Part shown: one piece after another, positions 7,730-14,547 of the stretch
Layout: every line of letters starts with the position of its first letter
How positions within the stretch are numbered: the stretch's first letter is position 1
Assembly (NCBI GenBank): GCA_045809925.1
Contig: JBJMWX010000075.1
Location: 1 to 14,547, forward strand
Source: CADDYX01 sp045809925
Lineage (GTDB): Bacteria; Verrucomicrobiota; Verrucomicrobiia; Chthoniobacterales; UBA10450
Length of the DNA: 14,547 bases
Direction of reading: 5' to 3'
Translations under genes and position numbers: made by a program
Notes under the pieces: model-generated
Seen by the model: only the letters and a program-made list of their open reading frames with translations
What the model was told of the DNA's origin: nothing
Databases searched by the model: none

Positions 7730-9535
7730 TCAGGTGTCGAGCACGCGGGTAGACGAAAGCATGGAAAGGTCGTCGAGCTGTTTTCGAAGGTCAACAATTT
7801 GTTTCTGGAGCACGACTTCTTCGCCGGTGCTCAACCGGGGGATTCTCATCCGGCCCTCAGCGACCTGCAGTTGCCGGCGCACTGCCGCCTGCTGGAGGCC
7901 GGCCCACCAGCCCTGCGCAACCGCGACCCCATTGGGTGGAACCTTCGCGATCACCCACGCCGAGACGAGCGCTTCCTCTGTCGGCCCGAGCTGCGTCATA
8001 AATCGATTGAGCGATGCTGCGTCGTCCGGATCAATCTCCGGCTCCAGGATGCGGATAAGCATCTCGGCGTCAGGGGTTTGACCGAGCACCTCTCGCCAAT
8101 CCTGCGAAAGAAGAAATTCGCGCGCAGCCGAATCGCGCAATGCGAGCAGGCAAAGCATGGCGATATCATGCCGCGGCGGGGGAATTTGCGGCGTCTCCGA
8201 CCTCCGCTCCTCCGTCACGCGCAGCGATGGCTGCTTGAGCAAGCGCCGGAACTCCGCACCCGGTACCCCGATCCGTGCACTCACCCGGCTCGCGACTTCG
8301 CTCCGCATCAACGGGTCGTGAATTCGCGCAACGGTTTCGCCCAGCCGCCGCGCCAGCTGCATTTTCACACCCAAAGAATCGAGATCGGCGCCGGCCGTTT
8401 CGCGGTCGAGCCACACTTCGAAGAAGTCGCGTGCCGCTGCGATCCGCTGCTCGAACGCTTCGCGCCCTTTGCTGCGGATCATCGAATCCGGGTCTTCGCC
8501 CGGCGGCATCTCCGCCACGCGCACAACAAGATCGTTTTGCAGCAACGCGTCGAGCGAGCGCTCAGCCGCTTTTTTTCCCGCAGCATCGGCGTCGAAACAG
8601 AGCACCACGTCGGACACAAAGCGTTTCAGCAGGCGGGCCTGGCTCTCGGTGAAAGCGGTGCCCTGTGGCGCGACGACGTTTGTCAGGCCGGCCTCGAAGA
8701 TCGCGATCAGGTCGAGCTGTCCTTCGCAGACGATCGCGCTGTCCGCCTCGATCAAGCCGCGCTTCGTCTTATGCAGGCCAAAGAGCACATTGCCTTTTCT
8801 AAAGAGCGGTGTCTCCGGCGAATTCAGATACTTCGCCGTTTCCGCATCGCCGCTCAGAATCCGGCCGCTGAAGGCGATCACTTCGCCGACATCGTTGCAG
8901 ATCGGAAACATGATCCGGCCCCGGAATCGATCGTAGACTTCGCCGTCCGTCCGGCTGTCGTCCCGCAATTTTACGAGTCCGCTCTGCACCAATTCCGCCC
9001 GACGATAACCATGATCCAGCGCCCACTTGAGGAAGGCATCCCAGCTGTCCGGCGCATATCCGATCTGCCAGCTCTCCGCCACTCTCTTGTCAATTCCGCG
9101 GCTCTTGAGGTACTCCCGCGCCGGCTCGGCAGCCTTCGTCTTGAGCAGATTCTCGCGAAACCATTCCACCGCCTCCCCGTGCAGTTGGAGCAAGATGCGC
9201 CGGGATTCGTGCTGGCGATCGTCTGCCCCGCCAAAACTCCTCTCCTCGACCACCGCAATCCCGACGCGCCCAGCCAGCTTTCGCACTGCGCTTGGGAAGT
9301 CGATGTGCTCGTATTCCATGACAAATCGAAAGACGCTTCCGCCCACCCCGCACCCGAAACAGTGAAATGTTTGCCGTGGAGGACTGACCGTGAACGAGGG
9401 CGTTTTTTCCTGATGAAACGGGCAGAGCGCCTTGAAGTTCGTCCCCGCGCGTTTGAGCGGGAAGTAAGACCCGATCACCTCCACGATATCGTTCGCGGCG
9501 GCGATCTGCTCGATTGTCTCGGTCGGGATCGCCAT
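7730..9535 (-). CDS. dnaG: DNA primase DnaG
   Basis: DnaG makes the RNA primers for replication forks and works with the replicative helicase. The 601 residues (from the ATG at 9535) show the CHC2 zinc finger C38-x2-H41 … C59-x2-C62, then the primase core: YDRFRGRIMFPI (201-212), FSGRIL (222-227), KYLNSPETPLFRKGNVLFGL (235-254), and the Toprim fold with catalytic EGQLD (271-275), QGTAF (291-295), FDADAAG (314-320) and PPGEDPDSM (344-352). The C-terminal 200 residues are the poorly conserved helicase-contact region. An in-frame TTG at 9580 would add 15 unconserved residues; the ATG directly preceding IPTETIEQI is the usual primase start. It is the first gene of a probable dnaG-rpoD-membrane protein unit, and 38 bp from the divergent nfeD start, so its promoter must overlap the neighbour's coding sequence. 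Confidence 0.97.
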   Translation of the reverse strand: MAIPTETIEQIAAANDIVEVIGSYFPLKRAGTNFKALCPFHQEKTPSFTVSPPRQTFHCFGCGVGGSVFRFVMEYEHIDFPSAVRKLAGRVGIAVVEERSFGGADDRQHESRRILLQLHGEAVEWFRENLLKTKAAEPAREYLKSRGIDKRVAESWQIGYAPDSWDAFLKWALDHGYRRAELVQSGLVKLRDDSRTDGEVYDRFRGRIMFPICNDVGEVIAFSGRILSGDAETAKYLNSPETPLFRKGNVLFGLHKTKRGLIEADSAIVCEGQLDLIAIFEAGLTNVVAPQGTAFTESQARLLKRFVSDVVLCFDADAAGKKAAERSLDALLQNDLVVRVAEMPPGEDPDSMIRSKGREAFEQRIAAARDFFEVWLDRETAGADLDSLGVKMQLARRLGETVARIHDPLMRSEVASRVSARIGVPGAEFRRLLKQPSLRVTEERRSETPQIPPPRHDIAMLCLLALRDSAAREFLLSQDWREVLGQTPDAEMLIRILEPEIDPDDAASLNRFMTQLGPTEEALVSAWVIAKVPPNGVAVAQGWWAGLQQAAVRRQLQVAEGRMRIPRLSTGEEVVLQKQIVDLRKQLDDLSMLSSTRVLDT

Positions 9536-9573
9536 CTCGGGATGTAATTTCGACTCGTTTGCGGCGGCGAGCG

Positions 9574-10992
9574 ATGGCAAAATTGGCTGCGGTGAAAAGA
9601 TTCAGTGGATTGGTGGCATTTGGTTTTTCGCTCGCCCTGTTGACTGGCGCCGTGCAAGCGCGCGAGGAGATCGGAAAGGGCGACACGGTAGTGGTGCCGT
9701 TGCACGGCGAGGTTTCCCAGCCACTCGTTCTCTTCCTGCGCCGCGCGACCAAAGCAGCGGAAGCCGCCGGCGCGGCCGCGCTCATCCTCGATATGAACAC
9801 CTACGGCGGGCGACTGGATAGCGCAGAGGAAATCACGGCGGTGCTCAATCGCGCCACGATTCCCACCTACACATTTATCAATTCGAACGCCGGCTCCGCT
9901 GGTGCGCTTATCGCACTGGCAACGAAACACATTTACATGGCTCCAGTGAGCGCAATTGGCGCCGCCGCGCCTGTGCTCGCCAGCGGCGAAGACCTGCCGC
10001 CTACTCTGCAGGACAAGACCGTTTCATATTGGTCGGCAGTCATCCGCGGCTCGGCAGCGCGCAACGGGCACAATCCCGAGATTGCGGAAGCATTCATCAA
10101 CAAAGAAAAGGAAGTGAAATTGGGAGATCGCGTGTTGCATCCCAAAGGCACGCTTCTCACCCTGACCGCTCAGGAAGCGACCGAAGCGGTCGGCGGCAAA
10201 CCGTTGCTCGCCGATGGCATTGCTGACACGGTCGATGACGTTATACGCAAGGCAAATCTCAAGGGCCATGTCGTCTCGTTTGGTCCCAGCGGGTTCGAGC
10301 GCCTGGCATTCTGGATCACTACGCTCGCGCCGCTACTGCTGCTCGGCGGGATCCTCGGCGCGTACCTCGAGTTCAAAATTCCCGGCGCGAGTCTGCCCGG
10401 CATCATCGCCGGGTGCTGCTTCGCCCTTTTCTTTCTTGGTCACTATCTCGCGGGGCTGGCCGGGTGGGAAGCTGTCGCGCTTTTCGTAATCGGCGTCGCG
10501 CTGGTCTTGATCGAGATCCTCTTTTTTGCGCACTCGACGATCATCTTCGGCGTTATCGGGGTCTTCCTCATGCTGGCGTCGTTCCTTTGGGCGATGATCG
10601 ATCGCTACCCCGGCGAAACGATTCTGCCCTCCGGGCACATGCTGGCCATCCCTCTGCTAAATCTCTTCCTCGCTCTTGTCGCAGCGGCAATTGCCATTGC
10701 GATTCTCGCGCGCGTATTGCCGCGGACCAGCTTGTACCGGCGTTTCGTTCTCTCCGTCTCCAATCCACCCGGTCCTTCGCTGAATACAATCCCGCGAGAG
10801 TTCGCCAACCCGGCTGCCATCGCCACCGGGATGCAGGGCATCGCTGTCACTACCCTGCGCCCGAGCGGCAAAGCGCGTTTCGCAAATCACGTCGTTGACG
10901 TTGTCACCGAGGGCGAATTCATTGCCTCGCAGACGGACGTCGCCGTGGTTAGTATCGATGGGATGCGCATCGTCGTGCGCGCAGCTGCCTGA
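9574..10992 (+). CDS. nfeD: Long-form NfeD membrane serine protease (ClpP-like)
   Basis: Long NfeD proteins are membrane Ser-Lys proteases related to ClpP/SppA with a cytosolic OB-like barrel; archaeal homologues cut stomatin. The start at 9574 (472 aa) gives a signal peptide (1-29, cut after VQA). The protease domain follows (about 36-235): LDMNTYGG-R (72-80) forms the oxyanion side, and SNAGSAGALIALA (104-116) holds the nucleophile, Ser108. Lys148 lies 40 residues on, near the spacing of the Ser-Lys pair in the archaeal enzyme, and is a candidate general base. Hydrophobic spans lie near 246-264, 270-293, 298-318, 322-342 and 356-380. The C-terminal soluble domain (about 415-470, GMQGIAVTTLRPSGKARF) is the NfeD barrel. 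A stomatin/SPFH partner gene is usual next door but is absent here. Only a weak GGCGAG precedes the start. Confidence 0.92.
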   Translation: MAKLAAVKRFSGLVAFGFSLALLTGAVQAREEIGKGDTVVVPLHGEVSQPLVLFLRRATKAAEAAGAAALILDMNTYGGRLDSAEEITAVLNRATIPTYTFINSNAGSAGALIALATKHIYMAPVSAIGAAAPVLASGEDLPPTLQDKTVSYWSAVIRGSAARNGHNPEIAEAFINKEKEVKLGDRVLHPKGTLLTLTAQEATEAVGGKPLLADGIADTVDDVIRKANLKGHVVSFGPSGFERLAFWITTLAPLLLLGGILGAYLEFKIPGASLPGIIAGCCFALFFLGHYLAGLAGWEAVALFVIGVALVLIEILFFAHSTIIFGVIGVFLMLASFLWAMIDRYPGETILPSGHMLAIPLLNLFLALVAAAIAIAILARVLPRTSLYRRFVLSVSNPPGPSLNTIPREFANPAAIATGMQGIAVTTLRPSGKARFANHVVDVVTEGEFIASQTDVAVVSIDGMRIVVRAAA

Positions 10993-11085
10993 GGCATTCA
11001 AACCGCGGTTAAGAGCGGGCGATTATGTGCTTCATAAGGTCGGCTGATCCCGACGCCCGTCGTCCGATGTGTAGCGCGACGCACG

Positions 11086-11286
11086 TCAGCCACCCGCCGC
11101 CACCCGCAAGAGTTCGAGGCGATCGCCTTCCGAAAGCGCGCGCTGCGGCCATTCGTGCTGATGCAGCGCTACCCCGTTGTGCTCAATCAGGACGGTATGG
11201 CGTCTGAATCCGAGACTCTCAGCGACCTCGGCGACCGTCTGCGCACCATTAATCTGTGTGAGCTCTCCGTTGACCCAGACGTTCAT
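11086..11286 (-). CDS. thiS: Sulfur carrier protein ThiS
   Basis: ThiS is a small ubiquitin-fold protein whose C-terminal thiocarboxylate gives the sulfur of the thiamine thiazole ring. From the ATG at 11286 the protein has 66 residues, normal for the family, beginning MNVWVNGE (strand one), with TVAEVAESLG as the helix, VLIEHNGVALHQHEWPQRAL in the middle and a GDRLELLRVAAGG end. The terminal Gly-Gly is the functional site activated by ThiF and loaded with sulfur. The ATG overlaps the thiH TGA in the form ATGA, so the two genes are translationally coupled. An earlier in-frame start at 11319 lies inside thiH and would add 11 residues that are not needed. The usual partner thiG is not adjacent on either side. 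Confidence 0.95.
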   Translation of the reverse strand: MNVWVNGELTQINGAQTVAEVAESLGFRRHTVLIEHNGVALHQHEWPQRALSEGDRLELLRVAAGG

Positions 11287-12401
11287 GCCTGCGCGAGCGC
11301 CTGGTCCCAGTCCTTCCAAACCGGCTCGAAGCCGCGCGCTGCGAGAACCGCGGCGATTTCACCGGCTGAACGATTGTCGCTGATCTCAAACTGACTTGTG
11401 GCGATCTCCGGGTTGTTGACCTCCGGCGCGATCATTCTACCACGGACCGTGAGGTGCAATGCACCACCACCCTGGCGCGTGTAGCCGCCGGGTTCGGTAT
11501 GGCTGCCGGCGCTCATCGTGGTGACACCGAGCGGCACCAGCGCGTCGCGCAACGCAGCCCGCTCGCGCGTGCTGAGCACGATTCCAACCTGGGGGAATGT
11601 GATCCGCAGAGCGCAGATCAGCTGCGCCAGTTCGCGATCACTCATCGAGAAGTGCGGGTTGAATTCCCCGGCCGCGGGACGGAGTCGCGGCACGCTCACC
11701 GTGATCTGCGCCTGCCAGCACCGTTTGAGCAGGTACTCGACATGCGCAGCGAGGGCGACCGCTTCCTCCTGCCATGGCGACAGGCCAATCAGCGCGCCGA
11801 TTCCAATCCGCCGAAACCCGGCAGCGTAGCCGCGCTCGGCTGTGTCTAGTCGCCAGTCGAAATCCCGCTTTGGTCCGGCGGTATGCATTTCCGAGTAAAC
11901 CGCGCGGTTGTAGGTCTCCTGATAGACGACGAGACCTTCCGCCCCTGCCGCGACAATCGCGCGGTAATCGGCCGCATCCATTGGGGCGAGTTCGACCGCG
12001 ATCGACGAAAAGTCTGGCGCGAGAGCCTGGACGCACTCAGCAAGATAACCCTGGCTGACAAACTTTGGATGCTCGCCGGCGACGAGTAGAATCTGCCGGA
12101 ATCCCTGCCCGGCGAGATAATGCGCCTCAGCCATTATCTGCTCCAGATCGAGCGTGACGCGCAGGATTGGATTGTCGCGCGAAAACCCGCAGTAGCGGCA
12201 GTTATTAATGCACTCGTTTGAAAGATACAGTGGCGCGAACAGCCGCATGGTGCGGCCGAAGTAGCGCAGCGTGAGAGCGCGCGCCTGCTGGGCCAAGCGC
12301 TCTAATTCGGCGTCGCCTTTAGGTGCGATTAACTCCGCGAAGCCCCGGAGCAGCTCCGATTTCTGGAGCGGCAGATTGTCCAGAATCAATGCGAAGGACA
12401 T
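11283..12401 (-). CDS. thiH: 2-iminoacetate synthase ThiH (radical SAM)
   Basis: ThiH splits tyrosine to dehydroglycine (2-iminoacetate) and p-cresol, providing the glycine part of the thiazole ring in anaerobe-style thiamine synthesis. The 372 residues show the radical-SAM cluster C64-x3-C68-x2-C71 (NECINNCRYCGFSRDN), LLVAGEHP, the VYQETYN motif, IGALIGLSPWQEEA, the SVPRLRPAAGEF block, LSTRERAALRD, and SAGSHTEPGGY. The C-terminus FEISDNRSAGEIAAVLAARGFEPVWKDWD is the usual ThiH ending. The ATG at 12401 is preceded immediately by an in-frame GTG (12404), which is an alternative start. No Shine-Dalgarno is obvious. The enzyme needs oxygen-sensitive iron-sulfur chemistry, in contrast to the glycine oxidase ThiO of other bacteria. 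No TPP riboswitch is seen in the 180-bp leader. Confidence 0.96.
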   Translation of the reverse strand: MSFALILDNLPLQKSELLRGFAELIAPKGDAELERLAQQARALTLRYFGRTMRLFAPLYLSNECINNCRYCGFSRDNPILRVTLDLEQIMAEAHYLAGQGFRQILLVAGEHPKFVSQGYLAECVQALAPDFSSIAVELAPMDAADYRAIVAAGAEGLVVYQETYNRAVYSEMHTAGPKRDFDWRLDTAERGYAAGFRRIGIGALIGLSPWQEEAVALAAHVEYLLKRCWQAQITVSVPRLRPAAGEFNPHFSMSDRELAQLICALRITFPQVGIVLSTRERAALRDALVPLGVTTMSAGSHTEPGGYTRQGGGALHLTVRGRMIAPEVNNPEIATSQFEISDNRSAGEIAAVLAARGFEPVWKDWDQALAQA

Positions 12402-12450
12402 CACAGCAGTTTCGCCCGCACAGACCGCTTCGCAAATTGGCGGGCCTGTA

Positions 12451-12511
12451 GGACGGAGTCGATGACCCGCCTCTTCTCTGATCTTCTCGCGGCGGAGTCA
12501 GCGACCCCGCC
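12451..12511. repeat. Two REP-like hairpin repeats in tandem
   Basis: Copy A (12451-12471, GGACGGAGTCGATGACCCGCC) is imperfect in its pairing; copy B (12491-12511) reads GGCGGAGTC-AGC-GACCCCGCC on the plus strand. Both share the core GGAGTC-NNN-GACCC(C)GCC and start exactly 40 bp apart. On the minus strand copy B folds as a 9-bp stem GGCGGGGTC / GACTCCGCC with one G-U pair and a 3-nt loop. Copy A may also pair with the GGCGGG at 12439-12444. There is no U-run, so they are not terminators. Their look is that of intergenic REP-type palindromes, whose genome-wide copy number cannot be seen here. Confidence 0.5.
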
Positions 12512-12521
12512 CCACAACGCC

Positions 12522-12562
12522 AAAAAAAACGCCGGGAACACTCGCGGTGCTCCCGGCGTTTT
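12522..12562 (-). terminator. Strong intrinsic terminator of the barrel gene
   Basis: On the minus strand AACGCCGGGA / TCCCGGCGTT forms a perfect 10-bp stem that can extend into flanking A/T runs and inward through CAC/GTG. It is followed by eight consecutive T. It begins about 20 bp past the stop of the outer-membrane gene. Confidence 0.92.
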
Positions 12563-12582
12563 GAAGTTTATCGCTGCGTTGC

Positions 12583-13278
12583 TTAGAACGCGAAGTTCAG
12601 ACCGGAACGGACCATTCCGAAGTTGTTTTCGGTGCCGTCCACTACGTTCCAGCTGAAGTCGTTCGTCCAGCCGAAGTGCGGCGTGAAACGGACTTCGAAA
12701 CCGCCGCCGAATTGCCCGACGAACTTGCCACTGTTGTCGTGGCCGCGTCGGAACACTTCGACGTTATTGGTGTCGAAGAAAACCTCTTCGCGTCCACCAC
12801 CGCCCCAGATGCCGCCGCCGCCCGCAAACACATATGGCGCGAAGCGGGTGCAGGGGATTGGATACCGGAAGGTCAATGTCCCAAGGATCGATCCGGCTGC
12901 GCCGCGATCGTGATTATCCTCAAAGCGCTCTCTGTTGCCATTGCCGATGTCGATATCAAACCCACGCTGACCGTTCAAGGCGAGCCCGTAACCTTCCACG
13001 CCTACACCAAAGTAGCGCATGAAGAAGTACTTGGCGTCAATACCGCCGCCCCAGGCGTGATCTACGCCGAGGTAACGATCGTCTCTCCAGTCGTTGGCCG
13101 TAAAGGCATACGTTCCCCAAATGTTGAGGTTCCACTCTGTATCCGCGTACCACTGAGGACATGGTGTCTGCTGGACGACGTTCTTGGACTCTTTTCCAGA
13201 ATACGTCTCAGTACCGGCAAATGCAGCCGAGCCCAGAGCGACGACGGCGCACAGACTAAGGGTAAGTTTCTTTAACAT
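12583..13278 (-). CDS. Small outer-membrane beta-barrel protein
   Basis: The 231-residue protein starts with a clear signal peptide (MLKK then hydrophobic 7-21; cut after AFA, residue 21). The mature part has alternating, aromatic-rich, Gly-rich strands such as WNLNIWGTYAFT (49-60), YFFMRYFGVGVEGYGLAL (84-101), ILGTLTFRYP (131-140), YVFAGGGGIWGGG (149-161), FVGQFGGGFEVRF (186-198), and ends MVRSGLNFAF with a terminal phenylalanine, the outer-membrane assembly signal. About eight strands, similar in size to OmpA/OmpW-type barrels, are plausible. Two cysteines (C40, C143) may pair in the periplasm-facing or outer loops. Its role (pore, adhesin or structural) is unknown. AAAGGAGA lies six bases before the ATG, the strongest ribosome site in the window, and a strong terminator follows, so it is a highly expressed single-gene unit (inference). 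Confidence 0.9.
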   Translation of the reverse strand: MLKKLTLSLCAVVALGSAAFAGTETYSGKESKNVVQQTPCPQWYADTEWNLNIWGTYAFTANDWRDDRYLGVDHAWGGGIDAKYFFMRYFGVGVEGYGLALNGQRGFDIDIGNGNRERFEDNHDRGAAGSILGTLTFRYPIPCTRFAPYVFAGGGGIWGGGGREEVFFDTNNVEVFRRGHDNSGKFVGQFGGGFEVRFTPHFGWTNDFSWNVVDGTENNFGMVRSGLNFAF

Positions 13279-13421
13279 TGCTTTCTCCTTTGTTGGTTAA
13301 GTTGCCGGTTTTGCCGGCTTGTCCTGAGAAACGTGTTTGAGCGCTCCTCCGGATGGACGGGAGTCTGTCATGCTCGCAAAAAATTTGCAAGTGCCGACTT
13401 TGCGGAGCGTTTACCTGCGGT
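13279..13421. promoter_or_regulatory. Leader/promoter region of the barrel gene
   Basis: This 143-bp gap separates the RNase E/G stop from the barrel start. It holds an AT-rich inverted repeat at 13373-13391 (CTCGCAAA-AAA-TTTGCAAG) and a small GCCGG/CCGGC hairpin at 13304-13318 in the untranslated leader. Neither is a convincing terminator for the RNase gene. A promoter is expected but could not be placed with confidence. Confidence 0.4.
13284..13291 (-). promoter_or_regulatory. Strong Shine-Dalgarno of the barrel gene
   Basis: On the minus strand AAAGGAGA lies six bases before the ATG, close to the ideal. It fixes the start and hints at high translation. Confidence 0.75.
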
Positions 13422-14547
13422 TCAGGGCTTCAGTTCCGCTCCGGTAGTTGCATCCGTAATGAGGAACTTTTCGTGGTGGTAGCCCGCATCCCCGCGGAAC
13501 AAAAGGCGGCCGGCGTATCGGCGCTCCAGCTCGATCAGGATCTCCTCGTCTTCCTCCTTTAAACGCTTGAGTACGTCCGGGTTAAGAATGACGCGGATTT
13601 CGTGCACCGCGTCCTGGTACTTCCGCATGACGGTGTTCAGCGTCCGGTGAAGCTCCACGCTGGTTGTCATCGACGTCTTGACCACTCCGCGGCCCTGGCA
13701 GTACGGGCAGTTCTGATAGATTGAATCGCTCAGGCTCTCCTGCGCCCGCTGCCGCGTCATCTCCATCAGCCCCAGTTGGGAGAGTGGGAGGACGTGCGTC
13801 TTGGCCTTATCCCGTTTCAGGCGCTCTTTCATCAAGTGATAGACCGCCTGCTGGTCCTTGCGGTTCTTCATGTCGATGAAGTCGCCGATGATGAGGCCGC
13901 CGATATTTCGTAAGCGCAGTTGCCGCGCAATCTCATCCGCTGCCTCAAGGTTGGTCTGGAGAATTGTCTTTTCGACATCGCGGCCGCCTTTGTTCCGCCC
14001 GGTGTTCACGTCAATCGCGACCAGCGCTTCCGTCTCGTCGATCACGATGTAGCCGCCGCATTTCAGCCATACCTGCCGATGGAACGCATCGTCGATCTGC
14101 TTCTGGATCCCGAACGTCTCGAAGACCGGCGCCGTTCCCTCGTAGTGCTTGATCCGGTTCCGTGCCCGACGCGAAATCTGTCCGACCAGCTGGTTCATCC
14201 GGTCGACCGACGCTGGATCGTCGCAAACAACCTCATCAATGTCTTCGGTGAGAAAATCGCGCACCGTCCGTTCGACCAGATCCGGCTCCTCGAAAACGCG
14301 ACACGGCGCCGGCTCCGCCTTGATCAGTTCTTCAACCTGCCGCCACTGTTCCAGCAACATGCCGAGATCACGGACGAAATATCGGGCGCGCTGTCCTTCC
14401 CCCACCGTTCGGATGATGACGCCGACTCCTTCCGGGATTTCGAGCTGCTGGAGAATCTTGCGCAGCCGCTGGCGCTCTTTTGTATCTTCGATCTTGCGTG
14501 AGATGCCGCTGCGATCGCTGAATGGCATGAGCACGAGGTAGCGTCCG
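13422..14547 (-). CDS. Ribonuclease E/G family protein, partial (N-terminus outside window)
   Basis: The frame continues through the right edge (GRYLVLMPFSDRSGISRKI), so the gene is cut and its start and S1 domain are not seen; an internal GTG at 14534 is not a start. RNase E/G cuts single-stranded RNA with 5'-monophosphate ends during rRNA maturation and mRNA decay. The visible ~374 residues carry the catalytic DNase I-like fold: VIDETEALVAIDVNTGR with the first metal-binding Asp, then the NTNLEAADEIARQLRLRNIGG-type block and IIGDFIDM with the second Asp. CPYCQGRG is the zinc-link motif (two Cys) for dimers. The small domain after it (about 285-370) is the usual RNase G-like end; there is no long disordered degradosome tail, so it is closer to RNase G or the short E/G form. 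Confidence 0.96.
   Translation of the reverse strand, partial: GRYLVLMPFSDRSGISRKIEDTKERQRLRKILQQLEIPEGVGVIIRTVGEGQRARYFVRDLGMLLEQWRQVEELIKAEPAPCRVFEEPDLVERTVRDFLTEDIDEVVCDDPASVDRMNQLVGQISRRARNRIKHYEGTAPVFETFGIQKQIDDAFHRQVWLKCGGYIVIDETEALVAIDVNTGRNKGGRDVEKTILQTNLEAADEIARQLRLRNIGGLIIGDFIDMKNRKDQQAVYHLMKERLKRDKAKTHVLPLSQLGLMEMTRQRAQESLSDSIYQNCPYCQGRGVVKTSMTTSVELHRTLNTVMRKYQDAVHEIRVILNPDVLKRLKEEDEEILIELERRYAGRLLFRGDAGYHHEKFLITDATTGAELKP

Larger units (their letters stand above)
12405..12582. other. Intergenic region between thiH and the barrel gene
   Basis: This 178-bp gap contains a terminator for the upstream barrel gene and two hairpin repeats, both listed separately. No open reading frame with a plausible start, ribosome site or recognisable product was found. 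The conserved TPP riboswitch segments (CTGAGA and the ACCTGATCTGG-like arm) are not present on the minus strand. Confidence 0.5.

Noticed and set aside
7703..9547. A 614-codon open frame on the plus strand covering almost all of dnaG
   Set aside because: It is the antisense shadow of a well-supported primase in high-GC DNA. Its product is His/Arg-rich with no recognisable domain, and no ribosome site precedes it.
11001..11010. Palindrome AACCGCGGTT in the nfeD-thiS convergent gap
   Set aside because: Ten bases of perfect symmetry without loop or U-run; expected by chance in GC-rich DNA and not a terminator.
12405..12582. TPP riboswitch upstream of thiH
   Set aside because: The conserved CTGAGA and the second conserved arm are absent on the coding strand.
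12676..13275. A 199-codon plus-strand frame opposite the barrel gene
   Set aside because: Antisense to a protein with signal peptide, strong ribosome site and terminator; no motif of its own.

Overview
This window is about 14.5 kb of high-GC, densely packed bacterial chromosome carrying mostly housekeeping genes. I see no rRNA, tRNA, CRISPR array, transposase or phage gene. The gene set (RecA, a primase with a primary sigma factor, tandem small heat-shock proteins, RibD, thiamine genes, an RNase E/G, a small outer-membrane barrel with signal peptide) points to a Gram-negative bacterium. The style of the barrel protein, the TPR protein and the lysine-rich N-terminus of the sigma factor suggest Verrucomicrobiota, perhaps a soil Chthoniobacterales-like lineage. 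That placement is an impression from protein style, not a tested result.

Layout, left to right. (1) 59-2792, minus strand: recA followed by a secreted TPR protein. (2) 2841-3798, minus: two small heat-shock genes in tandem, ended by a clear intrinsic terminator just upstream of recA. (3) 3799-4081: a 283-bp divergent control region with an 8-bp perfect inverted repeat. (4) 4082-5412, plus: ribD, whose stop overlaps the start of a tiny exported tyrosine-rich protein. (5) 5459-9535, minus: dnaG, rpoD and a small single-pass membrane protein, a probable three-gene unit. (6) 9574-10992, plus: a long NfeD-type membrane serine protease, divergent from dnaG with only 38 bp between them. (7) 11086-12401, minus: thiH overlapping thiS, with no thiG beside them. 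(8) 12451-12562: two REP-like hairpin repeats and a strong terminator. (9) 12583-13278, minus: an outer-membrane beta-barrel protein. (10) 13422 to the right edge, minus: the C-terminal part of an RNase E/G gene whose start lies outside the window.

How the genes relate. DnaG and RpoD together echo the macromolecular-synthesis operon of other bacteria, here without rpsU and with an added membrane protein. The two Hsp20 proteins probably form one stress-induced unit. ThiH and ThiS both serve thiazole synthesis but need ThiG from elsewhere. No clear defence, secretion or mobile system is visible. The best leads for something new are the small membrane protein behind rpoD, the tyrosine-rich microprotein coupled to ribD, and the paired hairpin repeats before thiH.
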